Origin: Noviherbaspirillum soli
Lineage (GTDB): Bacteria; Pseudomonadota; Gammaproteobacteria; Burkholderiales; Burkholderiaceae_D
Assembly: GCF_015352955.1 (NCBI RefSeq)
Contig: NZ_JACYOX010000001.1
Span: forward strand, 372,001-436,000
Reading direction: 5' to 3'
Length of the DNA stretch: 64,000 bases
Notes under the pieces: model-generated
What the model was told of the DNA's origin: nothing
Seen by the model: only the letters and a program-made list of their open reading frames with translations
Database searches by the model: none
Translations under genes and position numbers: made by a program
Shown: positions 33,042 through 41,931 of the stretch, in pieces
How positions within the stretch are numbered: position 1 is the first letter of the stretch
Layout of the letters: the number at the start of each line of letters is the position of its first letter

Positions 33042-34709
33042 CTAGCGGCCGTGCCTGGCGATCGCCCGCGCCAGCGCCAGCACCGGCACGAAGGCAATCA
33101 GCACGATCGTCATCGCCGGCAGCGCCGCTTCCGCCAGGCGTTCGTCGGACGCCAGCTGGAAGGTGATTACCGCCAGGGTATCGAAGTTGAACGGCCGGAT
33201 CGTCAGCGTGGCCGGCAGCTCCTTGATCACATCGACGAACACCAGCAGGCCGGCCGTCATCACGCTGCGCCACAGCAGGGGCATGTGTACCCGCAGCAGC
33301 ATCGAGCCGAGCCCATGCCCGAGGCTGCGCGCGCTGGCGTCCATGGCCGGGGTGATGCGCGCTAGGCCCGCCTGCACGCTCTGGTAGGACACCGCCAGGA
33401 AGCGCACCAGATAGGCATAGACCAGGGCTACCAGGCTGCCCGCCAGCAGCAGTTTCATGCCGTGCCCGGACAGCCAGTTGTCCACCCGCGATAGCGGAAT
33501 CAGGATGCCGACTGCGATCACCGCGCCGGGAATCGCATAACCCATGCTGACAACACGGTTGGCCCATCCCTGCACGCGGCTGCGCGACACCCTCGCCGCA
33601 TACGCCAGCAGCAGGCAGATCACCACTGCGAGCACCGCGGTCACGCCGGCCACCGTCACGCTGTTGGCCAGCCAGCCCAGATAGCGGCTGCCGATCGCCA
33701 GCGACTCTTCCTGGCGCATCAGGCGGACAAGGATCAGCAGCGGCAGCACGAAGCCCAGAAGGACCGGCAGCGCGCAGCAGGCGGCGGCAACCAGGCCGGC
33801 GCCCGTGGACAGGCGCTGCGCCCTGCGCCCGCCGCGGCTGCCCACGGCGTAGTAGCGCGCCCGTCCTCGGCTGCGCTGCTCGACATACATCAGCCCGATC
33901 ACGGACACCAGCAGCACGGCGGCGATCTGCGCCGCGCCGGTGCGGTCGGAAAAGGCATACCAGGATTTATAGATGCCGGTGGTCAGCGTCGGCACGCCAA
34001 AGTAAGCAACCGCGCCATAGTCGGCCAGGGTTTCCATGATCACCAGCGCCAGGCCGGCCACGGCCGCAGGCCGCGCCAGCGGCAGGCTGACCTGGAAAAA
34101 ACTGGCCCACGGGCCGGCACCCAGGGTGCGCGCCGCATCCCACATGCGCGGACTGCGCTCGAGGAAGGCGGTGCGCACCAGCAGATAGACATAGGGATAC
34201 AGCACCAGCGCAAACACCAGCCCGGCGCCGCCGACCGAGCGGATCTCGGGAAACCAGTACTCGCGTGCCTGCCAGCCGGTCAGCTCGCGCAGGGCTGACT
34301 GCAGCGGTCCGGAAAACTGCAGGAAGTCGGTGTAGGCATAGGCCACCACATAGGACGGCATGGCCAGCGGCAGCACCAGCGCCCATTCGAACAGGCGCTT
34401 GCCGGGAAAATCCCAGGCCGCCACCAGCCAGGCGCAGCCAATGCCGACCACCCCCGACAGCAGGCCGACGATGGCGACGATGGCCAGGCTGTTGCCGAGG
34501 TATTCGGGCAGCACGGTTGACCAGAGATGGTGGAAAGTGCCTGCGCCCCCCTCGCCACCCGCCAGGTTCGCCAGCACGCCCAGCACCGGCACCCCGACCG
34601 CAGCCGCGGCCACCAGTGAAATCAGGAGCAGGGGATGAGGAAAGGAAACGCGGGACAAGCGGCGGGACAAGCGGCGCGACAGCGCCTGTGGCGGCATGGA
34701 TGCTGACAT
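33042..34709 (-). CDS. fbpB: Iron(III)-type ABC transporter permease (FbpB-like)
   Basis: 555 residues with about twelve hydrophobic segments in two homologous halves, each with a permease EAA loop: AARTLGAGPWASFFQVSLPLARPAAVAGLALVIMETLADYGAVAYFGV in the first and ASARSLGHGLGSMLLRVHMPLLWRSVMTAGLLVFVDVIKELPATLTIRPFNFDTLA in the second. This fused double-permease architecture and the LADYGAVAYFGV and KELPATL motifs are typical of SfuB/FbpB iron transporters. It is divergent from the ATPase gene across a Fur box. No periplasmic FbpA binding protein is found in the window, so it must be encoded elsewhere. Confidence 0.9.
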   Translation of the reverse strand: MSASMPPQALSRRLSRRLSRVSFPHPLLLISLVAAAAVGVPVLGVLANLAGGEGGAGTFHHLWSTVLPEYLGNSLAIVAIVGLLSGVVGIGCAWLVAAWDFPGKRLFEWALVLPLAMPSYVVAYAYTDFLQFSGPLQSALRELTGWQAREYWFPEIRSVGGAGLVFALVLYPYVYLLVRTAFLERSPRMWDAARTLGAGPWASFFQVSLPLARPAAVAGLALVIMETLADYGAVAYFGVPTLTTGIYKSWYAFSDRTGAAQIAAVLLVSVIGLMYVEQRSRGRARYYAVGSRGGRRAQRLSTGAGLVAAACCALPVLLGFVLPLLILVRLMRQEESLAIGSRYLGWLANSVTVAGVTAVLAVVICLLLAYAARVSRSRVQGWANRVVSMGYAIPGAVIAVGILIPLSRVDNWLSGHGMKLLLAGSLVALVYAYLVRFLAVSYQSVQAGLARITPAMDASARSLGHGLGSMLLRVHMPLLWRSVMTAGLLVFVDVIKELPATLTIRPFNFDTLAVITFQLASDERLAEAALPAMTIVLIAFVPVLALARAIARHGR

Positions 34710-34740
34710 GAAGGAGGAACGGTGCCTGTACGATGTTCTA

Positions 34741-34759
34741 AATGAGAATTATAATCATT
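34741..34759. promoter_or_regulatory. Fur box between divergent iron transporter genes
   Basis: AATGAGAATTATAATCATT is a near-palindrome. The 7-1-7 core TGAGAAT-T-ATAATCA differs from the Fur consensus at two positions. It lies 31 bases from fbpB and 38 bases from fbpC, well placed to repress both when iron is plentiful. Confidence 0.75.
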
Positions 34760-34797
34760 AAACTTGACTGACCGTCATCTTTTCCCTTACTGGCTTC

Positions 34798-35919
34798 ATG
34801 ACTTCCAGAATCGCTGCACCAGCGCACCTTCGCGTTGAATCCATCCATGTCGCCTACCCGACCGGCCCTGTCGTCCACGAGATCGTCCATGGCCTGTCAT
34901 TCTCGCTGGACCGGGGCGACATCGCCTGCCTGCTTGGGCCATCCGGCTGCGGCAAGACCACCGTGCTGCGCGCCATCGCCGGCTTCGAGCCGGTGACTGC
35001 GGGGCGCATCGAACTGGGCGGGCGCGAGATCAGCCGCAAGGGTCATACTGCCCCGCCGGAAACCCGGCAGGTCGGCGTGGTATTCCAGGATTACGCGCTG
35101 TTCCCGCACCTGACGGTGGCGGGCAATGTCGGCTTCGGCCTGCGCCGCCTGGATGCTTCCGCGCGCCGCGCCAGGGTGGCCGAACTGCTGGATCTGGTGG
35201 GCCTGGGCGCGCAGGCCGAGAAGTATCCGCATGAACTCTCCGGCGGACAGCAGCAGCGCATCGCGCTGGCGCGGGCCCTGGCGCCGCGCCCCGACCTGCT
35301 GCTGCTGGACGAGCCGTTTTCGAACCTCGATGTCGACCTGCGGGAGCGCCTGGCGCTGGAAGTGCGCGACATCCTAAAGGAACTCGGCACCACCGCCGTG
35401 CTGGTCACCCACGACCAGCACGAAGCCTTCGCCATCGCCGACCAGATCGGCGTGATGCATGAAGGCCTGATCATGCAATGGGACAACGCCTACAACCTCT
35501 ACCATCGTCCGGCCGACCGCTTCGTCGCCGACTTCATCGGCCAGGGCGTGTTCACCCCGGGCACGGTGGACCTGCAGAACCAGCGCGTCAGGATCGAACT
35601 GGGCAGCCTGCCGCTATGGCGCGGCGTCGATGTCTGCGCCACCGACGAGCGCGATGCGCGGGTGGTCGACGTGCTGCTGCGGGCCGATGATGTAATCCAC
35701 GACGACGCCAGCCCGATGCGGGCCGAGGTCGTGCGCAAGGCGTTTCGCGGCGCCGAGTTCCTGTATACCCTGAAGCTGCCGAGCGGCCAGACGCTGCTGG
35801 CGCTGGTGCCGTCGCATCATGATCATGCGATCGGGGAAAAGATCGGCATCCGCCTGGGTGCGGATCATGTGGTGACGTTTCCGGTCAATACGGCGGCTTA
35901 TGCCAATCCCAACCCATAA
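34798..35919 (+). CDS. fbpC: Iron(III)-type ABC transporter ATP-binding protein (FbpC-like)
   Basis: 373 residues. Walker A is LLGPSGCGKTTVLRAIAGFEPVTAG, then Q-loop VVFQDYALFPHLTVAGNVGFGL, signature HELSGGQQQRIALARALAPRP, Walker B LLLLDEPFSNLDVDLR and switch VLVTHDQHEAFAIAD. A C-terminal TOBE-like regulatory domain (about 240-365) follows, as in FbpC. It is transcribed away from fbpB from a shared Fur-controlled region. The last residues (Ala-Asn-Pro-Asn-Pro) and the TAA stop are encoded by the ~155-bp dispersed repeat, so the original C terminus was replaced or trimmed when the repeat arrived. That end is beyond the domain and should not harm function. Confidence 0.9.
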   Translation: MTSRIAAPAHLRVESIHVAYPTGPVVHEIVHGLSFSLDRGDIACLLGPSGCGKTTVLRAIAGFEPVTAGRIELGGREISRKGHTAPPETRQVGVVFQDYALFPHLTVAGNVGFGLRRLDASARRARVAELLDLVGLGAQAEKYPHELSGGQQQRIALARALAPRPDLLLLDEPFSNLDVDLRERLALEVRDILKELGTTAVLVTHDQHEAFAIADQIGVMHEGLIMQWDNAYNLYHRPADRFVADFIGQGVFTPGTVDLQNQRVRIELGSLPLWRGVDVCATDERDARVVDVLLRADDVIHDDASPMRAEVVRKAFRGAEFLYTLKLPSGQTLLALVPSHHDHAIGEKIGIRLGADHVVTFPVNTAAYANPNP

Positions 35920-36056
35920 CGTCCCATGAAACCGCGTCTTTTTCCGCCTGGCTGCGTTGGGATCGTCGTCAATAGCTTGGCTATTGACTCCTCACCCGCC
36001 TTGCCAGACGAAAAAATCCATCGGTTTCATCCGGGACGTTATGGATTGGGATTGGT
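35903..36056. repeat. Dispersed ~155-bp palindromic repeat, copy 2 (inverted)
   Basis: It matches copy 1 (6165-6319) end to end when reverse-complemented, with only a few differences. The arms read CCAACCCATAACGTCCCA and, as complement, CCAATCCATAACGTCCC. The change from TGACGT to TAACGT is present on both arms, so pairing is kept. The interior GTCAATAGC/GCTATTGAC dyad is conserved with AAG in place of the central CCA triplet. The left end overlaps the fbpC stop codon, and the DUF349 gene ends 26 bases beyond the right end. Confidence 0.85.
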
Positions 36057-36081
36057 ATTAGAGGCTTCGGGCCGCGTTCTA

Positions 36082-38661
36082 TTACACCTCAGGCGAGCGC
36101 ATGATCAGATGTTCGATGCGCGCCGCCGCCTCATCGTCAAGCAACGCCGGCTGCGTGCATAGCTGCATCAGCAGCGCCTGCGGCTGATCCGTGCGCTGGC
36201 CCGCCCGAAGCGCATCCTGCAGCACCTGGATCTGCTGCTTCAGCCGCTCCTGCGACAGCGCAGCCGGGCTGTCCACGCCAAGCCGGATTTCCATCTGCAG
36301 GATCTCCTGCATCACCGCCTCGCGGTTTCGCTGCAGCGTCGCACGTAACGGCTCGCCACCCTCCAGCGCGGCGGCAAAGCGCGCCGCCATCGCCCGCTCA
36401 TTGCCGCTGCCCAGCGCTGGCAAGCCGTCCCACTCCTCGCGCAAGGCCTGACGGCGGGATTCATCCATGGCCCCGTCCATTACCGCCTGCTCGGCGCGCC
36501 GGCACAGCATGAACTTGCGCTTCAACAGCCCCGCCTGCGCCTGCGACGCCGCCTGCCGCGCCGCGTCGGCCCGCTGGCGCAACGCACCGACAGCCGCTTC
36601 ATAGCGCGCCTCGATCTGCTGCTGCGCCGCCCGCGGCACCGGCCCGATCTCCTTCCAGGCGGCGGCGCTGTCGCGCAGCAGTTGCGACAGCGTCGGCAGC
36701 GCCGCATCGACCGCGGCTTCCAGTGAAGCGCACAGCGCTTCCTTGCGTTCCAGATGGTGCTGGCGTTCGGCGTCGGCGGTCTTGGCCGATTCGCGCCGCT
36801 CCGCAAACAGCGCGTCGCACGCCTGGCGGAAGCGTTGCCACAGCGCCTGCTCTTCGTTCCGCGGAAGCGGCAGGCCGCGGGCAAAGTCCTGCCAGCGTTC
36901 CTGGATGGCCCGCAGCGAGTCGGTGGCGCGCGGCGCGCCCGCGTCCAGCGACTCGACCTCGGCAATCAACTGCTCGCGCCGCGCAACTTCGATCTGATGG
37001 CGGCCCGACAACGGCTTGCGCAGCAGGTCCAGCGCCTTCGAAAATTCCGCGTCGGCCGCCTTGCGTTCGCGACGTTCGATGGTGCCCAGCCGCTGCCAGG
37101 CCTGGGTGTAGCGGCTGAGTGCAGCCGTCACCGCTTTCCAGTCCACCGACTCTGGATCGCCCGCCACGCCTGCGCTCTCGGCGTAGGCAATCACCTCGGC
37201 TGTCAGCGCATGCGCCTTCTCCAGATTCTGCCGGCGCTCTTCGGCCAGCATGCGGAAATGCTCGGCCACGGGCGCGTAGGCAGCGGTGCAGGCGGCGTCG
37301 AAGCGCTGCCAGGCGTCCTTGCCGGCGGGGCCGGCCGATGCATCCAGCGCCTTCCAGCGTTCGCGCAGGCTGCCCACCTTCTGGGCGCGCTCCGCCACCG
37401 GCATTTCCTGGTCCGCCAGGTCCTGCGCGGCTTTCAGCAATTCCTCGCGCGACACATTGCCGCCCCAGCGCGCCCAGCCCTGCAGCCGCGCCAGTTCGGC
37501 GCGCAGGCGCGACAGCCGCGCCATGCGCTCCTCGCCCGGACGAATGGCCTTGAAGTCCATCGCGCGCAAGGCCTTGTCCTGTTCCGATGCCACCTGCAGA
37601 CTGCCCTCTTCCAGTGCGGCTTCCAGCGCGGCAAGCGCCGCGTCCATTGCACGCCGCGCCTCGGCCGGATCGGCCGCCGGCTCCGCTGGCACCACCGGGC
37701 CGGGCTGAGGCGGCTCTGCAACGACCGGATTGCGTGCATGGCGTATCGCCGCCAGCAGTGCCGCATAGCGCGCAGCCAGTTCCGGGGCCGCGCTGTCAGG
37801 CAGCGCCGGCAAGGCCTGCCAGGCCTGGCGCAGCGCCGCGTCATCCAGTTGGGCCGCGTCCGGTTGTGCCCGCGCTTCCCATTCATCGATTAGCGCAGTA
37901 CGTGCGGCGATTGCGGCCCGGCGCTCGGCGTGCATGGCCAATGCGGACTTCATCCGCGTGGCCTGATCGCTGAATGCCTGCACGCGGGCCGACGGCAATG
38001 CGCTCGCCTCGGGCGACTGCAGCAGCCTTGCCACCGCGGCTTCCAGTTCGTCCAGCTTCCCTTTCGCATGCTCCGGCATCTCGCTGGCGACTGCCGCCTC
38101 AAGACGGGCCAGCTCGGCATTCGCGTCCAGCAGGCCGCGTTGCAGGTCGGTCTGCGCTTGCAGGCGCTGGCGCAGCCGCTCACGGCTGGCGTCGAAACGC
38201 TCGCGCAGCGCTGCCGGCGCATCACCCACGCTGCGCCAGGCATGATCGAGCTCGGTCACCTGGCTGACCACCAGCTGCGGCGCCGCGGCCAGCCGCTCAG
38301 CCTGTTCGATGGCCTGAAGGGCTTGCGCCTCGCGGGCCTCGGCCTGGTCCAGCGCGTCCAGGCGCTGCTGCATCAGCTTGGCCACGCGCCTGTCGGTGTT
38401 GCGCACGGCCTGCAGCACCTGCGTCAGGTAGACCCTGCCGTGCAGATGCTGGGCCGCCTGCCGGCGTGCATCCGGATAGTCGCATTGAAGGATGAAGGCG
38501 GCCGCTGCGGCTTCGTCATGGGCCACGGCGATGGCCTGCTCGAGCAAGGCCTGGCGCTTCAGGCGCTGCTGTTCGGCGCGATCGACCTGCGCACTGGCCA
38601 CAGCTACGGGTTCATGCTGGGTGTCGCGCTTGAGAACGCGCCGGATAAGGGAACGGAACAT
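36082..38661 (-). CDS. DUF349 domain-containing coiled-coil protein
   Basis: 859 residues, nearly all helical and very rich in Ala, Glu, Gln and Arg. At least three DUF349 repeats are visible: LRERWKALDASAGPAGKDAWQRFDAACTAAYAPVAEHFRMLAEERRQN, YTQAWQRLGTIERRERKAADAEFSKALDLLRKPL and IQERWQDFARGLPLPRNEEQALWQRFRQACDALFAERR. Each has the conserved Trp and Phe. The domain occurs in long cytoplasmic proteins of unknown function in beta- and gammaproteobacteria. Start ATG 38661 (MFRSLIRRVLKRD) is chosen because the frame upstream is intergenic. The gene ends close to repeat copy 2. No functional neighbours. Confidence 0.9.
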   Translation of the reverse strand: MFRSLIRRVLKRDTQHEPVAVASAQVDRAEQQRLKRQALLEQAIAVAHDEAAAAAFILQCDYPDARRQAAQHLHGRVYLTQVLQAVRNTDRRVAKLMQQRLDALDQAEAREAQALQAIEQAERLAAAPQLVVSQVTELDHAWRSVGDAPAALRERFDASRERLRQRLQAQTDLQRGLLDANAELARLEAAVASEMPEHAKGKLDELEAAVARLLQSPEASALPSARVQAFSDQATRMKSALAMHAERRAAIAARTALIDEWEARAQPDAAQLDDAALRQAWQALPALPDSAAPELAARYAALLAAIRHARNPVVAEPPQPGPVVPAEPAADPAEARRAMDAALAALEAALEEGSLQVASEQDKALRAMDFKAIRPGEERMARLSRLRAELARLQGWARWGGNVSREELLKAAQDLADQEMPVAERAQKVGSLRERWKALDASAGPAGKDAWQRFDAACTAAYAPVAEHFRMLAEERRQNLEKAHALTAEVIAYAESAGVAGDPESVDWKAVTAALSRYTQAWQRLGTIERRERKAADAEFSKALDLLRKPLSGRHQIEVARREQLIAEVESLDAGAPRATDSLRAIQERWQDFARGLPLPRNEEQALWQRFRQACDALFAERRESAKTADAERQHHLERKEALCASLEAAVDAALPTLSQLLRDSAAAWKEIGPVPRAAQQQIEARYEAAVGALRQRADAARQAASQAQAGLLKRKFMLCRRAEQAVMDGAMDESRRQALREEWDGLPALGSGNERAMAARFAAALEGGEPLRATLQRNREAVMQEILQMEIRLGVDSPAALSQERLKQQIQVLQDALRAGQRTDQPQALLMQLCTQPALLDDEAAARIEHLIMRSPEV

Positions 38662-38767
38662 AAATGGGGGCCGCGGGATTCGGGAAACCGACATCATAGC
38701 AATACGGGTCACCTCGGGTGGCCAGCTCACCATCGCAATGCAGATCGCCTCATGCATTCACACTTTT

Positions 38768-38784
38768 TGCACTGCAATGGCGCT
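38768..38784. promoter_or_regulatory. Candidate NtrC binding site
   Basis: TGCACT-N5-GGCGCT compares with the NtrC dyad TGCACC-N5-GGTGCA. The left half differs at one position, the right half at two. It sits about 100 bases upstream of the sigma-54-like promoter, a normal enhancer distance. Confidence 0.35.
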
Positions 38785-38883
38785 TTATCCTTTGCGTGCG
38801 CTCAAACGGCGCCACGGCGGACCGTGCCCGCCCCAAAACATGGCGCCCGCCCGATGACGAATCGTCCACACCCCCGATCAGCC

Positions 38884-38900
38884 TTGGCACGCATTCTGCT
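38884..38900 (+). promoter_or_regulatory. Sigma-54 promoter for urtA operon (predicted)
   Basis: TTGGCACGCATTCTGCT has the invariant GG (38886-38887) and GC (38898-38899) with exactly ten bases between, and a near-consensus -24 element. It differs from the usual -12 TTGCW by one base. It lies 66 bases before the urtA start. A nitrogen-controlled promoter is what a urea transporter would be expected to use. Confidence 0.68.
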
Positions 38901-38965
38901 ATGGAAGGTATCTGCGAGTCATCGCAATCCATTCCGATCAATTCTTCCAACTAGGAGTAGTAACC

Positions 38966-40219
38966 ATGTCCCGTCGCACCCTCTTGAAGGCGACCGCAGC
39001 CGGCGCACTGGCGCTGGTGGCGTCGTCCTGGATGCAGCAAGCAATGGCAGCCGATACCATCAAGGTCGGCATTCTGCATTCGCTGTCCGGCACCATGGCC
39101 ATCTCCGAGACATCGCTGAAGGATGTTGCGCTGATGACCATCGAGGAGATCAATGCCAAAGGCGGCGTAATGGGCAAGAAGCTGGAGCCGGTGATCGTCG
39201 ACCCGGCCTCGAACTGGCCGCTGTTCGCCGAGAAGGCGCGCCAGCTGGTGAGCCAGGACAAGGTTGCCGTGGTGTTCGGCTGCTGGACCTCGGTGTCGCG
39301 CAAGTCGGTGCTGCCGGTCTTCAAGGAACTGAACAGCCTGCTGTTCTACCCGGTGCAGTACGAAGGCGAGGAACTCGAGAAGAACGTGTTCTACACCGGC
39401 GCCGCGCCCAACCAGCAGGCGATTCCCGCAACCGAGTACCTGATGTCCAAGGAAGGCGGCGGCGCCAAGCGCTTCGTGCTGCTGGGCACCGACTACGTCT
39501 ACCCGCGCACCACCAACAAGATCCTGCGCGCCTTCCTGAAGTCCAAGGGCGTCAAGGATAGCGATATCGACGAGGTCTACACCCCGTTCGGCCATTCCGA
39601 CTACCAGACCATCGTCGCCAACATCAAGAAGTTCTCCGCCGGCGGCAAGACCGCGGTCATCTCCACCATCAACGGCGATTCCAACGTGCCCTTCTACAAG
39701 GAGCTGGGCAATGCCGGCCTGAAGGCAACCGACGTGCCGGTGGTGGCCTTCTCGGTCGGCGAGGAAGAACTGCGCGGCGTCGACACCAAGCCGCTGGTCG
39801 GCCACCTGGCTGCCTGGAACTACTTCCAGTCGGTGAAGAACCCGGTCAACACCGCCTTCATCAAGCAGTGGAAGGAATACGCCGTCGCCAAGAAGCTTCC
39901 GAACGCCGACACCGTGGTCACCAACGACCCGATGGAAGCAACCTATGTCGGCATCCACATGTGGAAGCAGGCTGTCGAGAAGGCCAAGTCCACCGATACC
40001 GACAAGGTGATCGCAGCCATGGCCGGCCAGACTTTCAAGGCGCCGTCGGGCTATGAGCTGACGATGGACAAGACCAACCACCATCTGCACAAGCCGGTGA
40101 TGATCGGCGAGATCAAGGGGGACGGCCAGTTCAGCGTGGTGTGGAAGACCAAGGGCCCGATCCGCGCCCAGCCTTGGAGCCCGTTCATCGCCGGCAACGA
40201 GGACAAGCAGAAGCTGTAA
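38966..40219 (+). CDS. urtA: Urea ABC transporter substrate-binding protein UrtA
   Basis: 417 residues. The N terminus (SRRTLLK followed by a hydrophobic stretch and Ala-Met-Ala) looks like a twin-arginine signal. The mature protein is UrtA-like: IKVGILHSLSGTMAISETSLKDVALMTIEEINAKGGVMGKKLEPVIVDPASNWPLFAEKA, VFGCWTSVSRKSVLPVFKE, LFYPVQYEGEE and FYTGAAPNQQAIPATEYL. The last two are hallmarks of the urea/short-amide subgroup rather than of LivK. It binds urea in the periplasm. AGGAGTA precedes ATG 38966. A sigma-54-like promoter lies upstream and urtB follows by 107 bases. Confidence 0.95.
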   Translation: MSRRTLLKATAAGALALVASSWMQQAMAADTIKVGILHSLSGTMAISETSLKDVALMTIEEINAKGGVMGKKLEPVIVDPASNWPLFAEKARQLVSQDKVAVVFGCWTSVSRKSVLPVFKELNSLLFYPVQYEGEELEKNVFYTGAAPNQQAIPATEYLMSKEGGGAKRFVLLGTDYVYPRTTNKILRAFLKSKGVKDSDIDEVYTPFGHSDYQTIVANIKKFSAGGKTAVISTINGDSNVPFYKELGNAGLKATDVPVVAFSVGEEELRGVDTKPLVGHLAAWNYFQSVKNPVNTAFIKQWKEYAVAKKLPNADTVVTNDPMEATYVGIHMWKQAVEKAKSTDTDKVIAAMAGQTFKAPSGYELTMDKTNHHLHKPVMIGEIKGDGQFSVVWKTKGPIRAQPWSPFIAGNEDKQKL

Positions 40220-40326
40220 GCCTCTGCCCCAGGAGCTGCAAGCATGCCGGGGCTGGCGGCAAGCCGTCGCCCCGGCTTCTTTTTGTCCGCATGCATCGCC
40301 ATGCATCGCGGCGCCGGATGAGAAAC

Positions 40327-41931
40327 ATGAACCTACTTTACAAACTGATGGCAGCGCTGGCGTTATGCCTGCAGGCGGCGCTGGCGCATGCCGCGATCGA
40401 CGCCGCGCTGCTGGCGCCGCTGGCAGGCGATGATCCGGATGCCCGGATCGAAGCGGTCGGCCAGATTGCCGCGTTGGCCAGTGACGATGCATACAAGGTG
40501 CTGTCCGCCCTGAAGAACGACACCCTGTATGCAACGCCCGAAGGCCGCGTGCTGGTGGTCGATGGCGACAAGGCCTGGGATCCGGCAACCGGCGCCAGCG
40601 CGCCGGCGCCGGACGGCATCGACGGCATCACGGTGAACAACCGGCTGCGCGGCGCCGTCGAAGGCGCGATGGCTGGCCTCGCGCTGTTCTCGAAAGACCG
40701 CAACGAGCGCCTGGCCGCGGCCCGCGCGCTGCAAAAAGGCACGGACGCCGCCCAGGCGCCCCTGATCGTGAAAGCGCTGGCGCAGGAAACCGACCCCGAG
40801 ATCAAGCCGCTGCTGGAAATGGCTGCCGCCATTGCCAACCTGCAGTCACCCGACCCGACGGTGCGCCGCGCCGCCGTCATCGCGCTGTCCGACACCAGCA
40901 ATGCCAGCCTGCGTCCGGTATTGCGCCAGATGCTGGAGAAAGGCGCTGACAACAGCTACGGCGAGCCCGATGAAAGCGTCCGGATCGCCGCCGTGGGCAC
41001 CCTGCAGAAGCTGGAACGGCGGCTGGCCTTCACCGAAGTCGTCGGCAACCTGTTCTACGGCATCTCGCTGGGCAGCGTGCTGCTGCTGGCCGCGCTGGGC
41101 CTGGCCATTACCTTCGGCCTGATGGGCATCATCAACATGGCCCACGGCGAGCTGCTGATGATCGGCGCCTACGCCACCTACGCCTGCCAGCTGTTCTTCC
41201 GCAAATATCTGCCCGGCGCGCTGGACGCCTACCTGCTGGTGGCGCTGCCGGTGGCCTTCCTCGCTTCTGCGCTGGTGGGCATCGTGCTGGAACGCACCGT
41301 GATCAGATGGCTCTACGGCCGGCCGCTGGAAACCCTGCTGGCCACCTGGGGCATCAGCCTGATCCTGATGCAGGCGGTGCGCAGCCTGTTCGGCGCGCAG
41401 AACGTGGAAGTCGCCAACCCGGCCTGGATGTCGGGCGGCATCACCGTGCTGGGATCGCTGGTGCTGTCGTGGAACCGCATCGTGATCATCTTCTTCTCGC
41501 TGGCCGTGGTCGCCGTGGTCTGGCTCATCCTGAACAAGACCCGGCTCGGCCTGTTCGTGCGCGCCGTCACCCAGAACCGCCGCATGGCCGACTGCACCGG
41601 CGTGTCCACCGGGCGGGTCGACATGATGACTTTCGGCCTGGGCTCCGGCATCGCGGGCCTGGGCGGCGTGGCGCTGTCGCAGCTGGGCAATGTCGGCCCC
41701 GACCTTGGCCAGAGCTATATCGTCGATTCCTTCATGGTGGTGGTGCTGGGCGGCGTCGGCCAGCTGGCCGGCACCGTGATCGCCGCCTTCGGCCTGGGCG
41801 AGATCAACAAGTTCCTGGAGCCGTTCTCGGGCGCGGTGCTGGCCAAGATCGCGATCCTGGTATTCATCATCATCTTCATCCAGAAACGTCCGCAGGGGCT
41901 GTTCGCACTGAAAGGCAGGAGCGTCGAATGA
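40327..41931 (+). CDS. urtB: Urea ABC transporter permease UrtB
   Basis: 534 residues, longer than LivH because UrtB carries an N-terminal signal-like helix and a ~200-residue extracytoplasmic Ala-rich helical domain (HEAT-like pattern, DPTVRRAAVIALSDT). The permease part begins about residue 240: FYGISLGSVLLLAALGLAITFGLMGIINMAHGELLMIGAYATY, AVTQNRRMADCTGVSTGRVDMMTFGLGSGIAGLGGVALSQLGNVGPDLGQSYIVDSFMVVVLGGVGQLAGT. Start ATG 40327; ATG 40318 is a near alternative. The stop overlaps urtC (ATGA). Confidence 0.94.
   Translation: MNLLYKLMAALALCLQAALAHAAIDAALLAPLAGDDPDARIEAVGQIAALASDDAYKVLSALKNDTLYATPEGRVLVVDGDKAWDPATGASAPAPDGIDGITVNNRLRGAVEGAMAGLALFSKDRNERLAAARALQKGTDAAQAPLIVKALAQETDPEIKPLLEMAAAIANLQSPDPTVRRAAVIALSDTSNASLRPVLRQMLEKGADNSYGEPDESVRIAAVGTLQKLERRLAFTEVVGNLFYGISLGSVLLLAALGLAITFGLMGIINMAHGELLMIGAYATYACQLFFRKYLPGALDAYLLVALPVAFLASALVGIVLERTVIRWLYGRPLETLLATWGISLILMQAVRSLFGAQNVEVANPAWMSGGITVLGSLVLSWNRIVIIFFSLAVVAVVWLILNKTRLGLFVRAVTQNRRMADCTGVSTGRVDMMTFGLGSGIAGLGGVALSQLGNVGPDLGQSYIVDSFMVVVLGGVGQLAGTVIAAFGLGEINKFLEPFSGAVLAKIAILVFIIIFIQKRPQGLFALKGRSVE

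Larger units (their letters stand above)
38662..38965. other. Divergent intergenic region DUF349 / urtA
   Basis: 304 bases without a gene. It holds a sigma-54-like promoter at 38884-38900 and a candidate NtrC site at 38768-38784. No hairpin is evident. Short frames here have no ribosome sites. Confidence 0.6.

Noticed and set aside
36754-39561. Plus-strand frames of 379 and 543 codons across the DUF349 gene and into urtA
   Set aside because: They are antisense to the DUF349 repeats or out of frame with urtA; no protein-like features.
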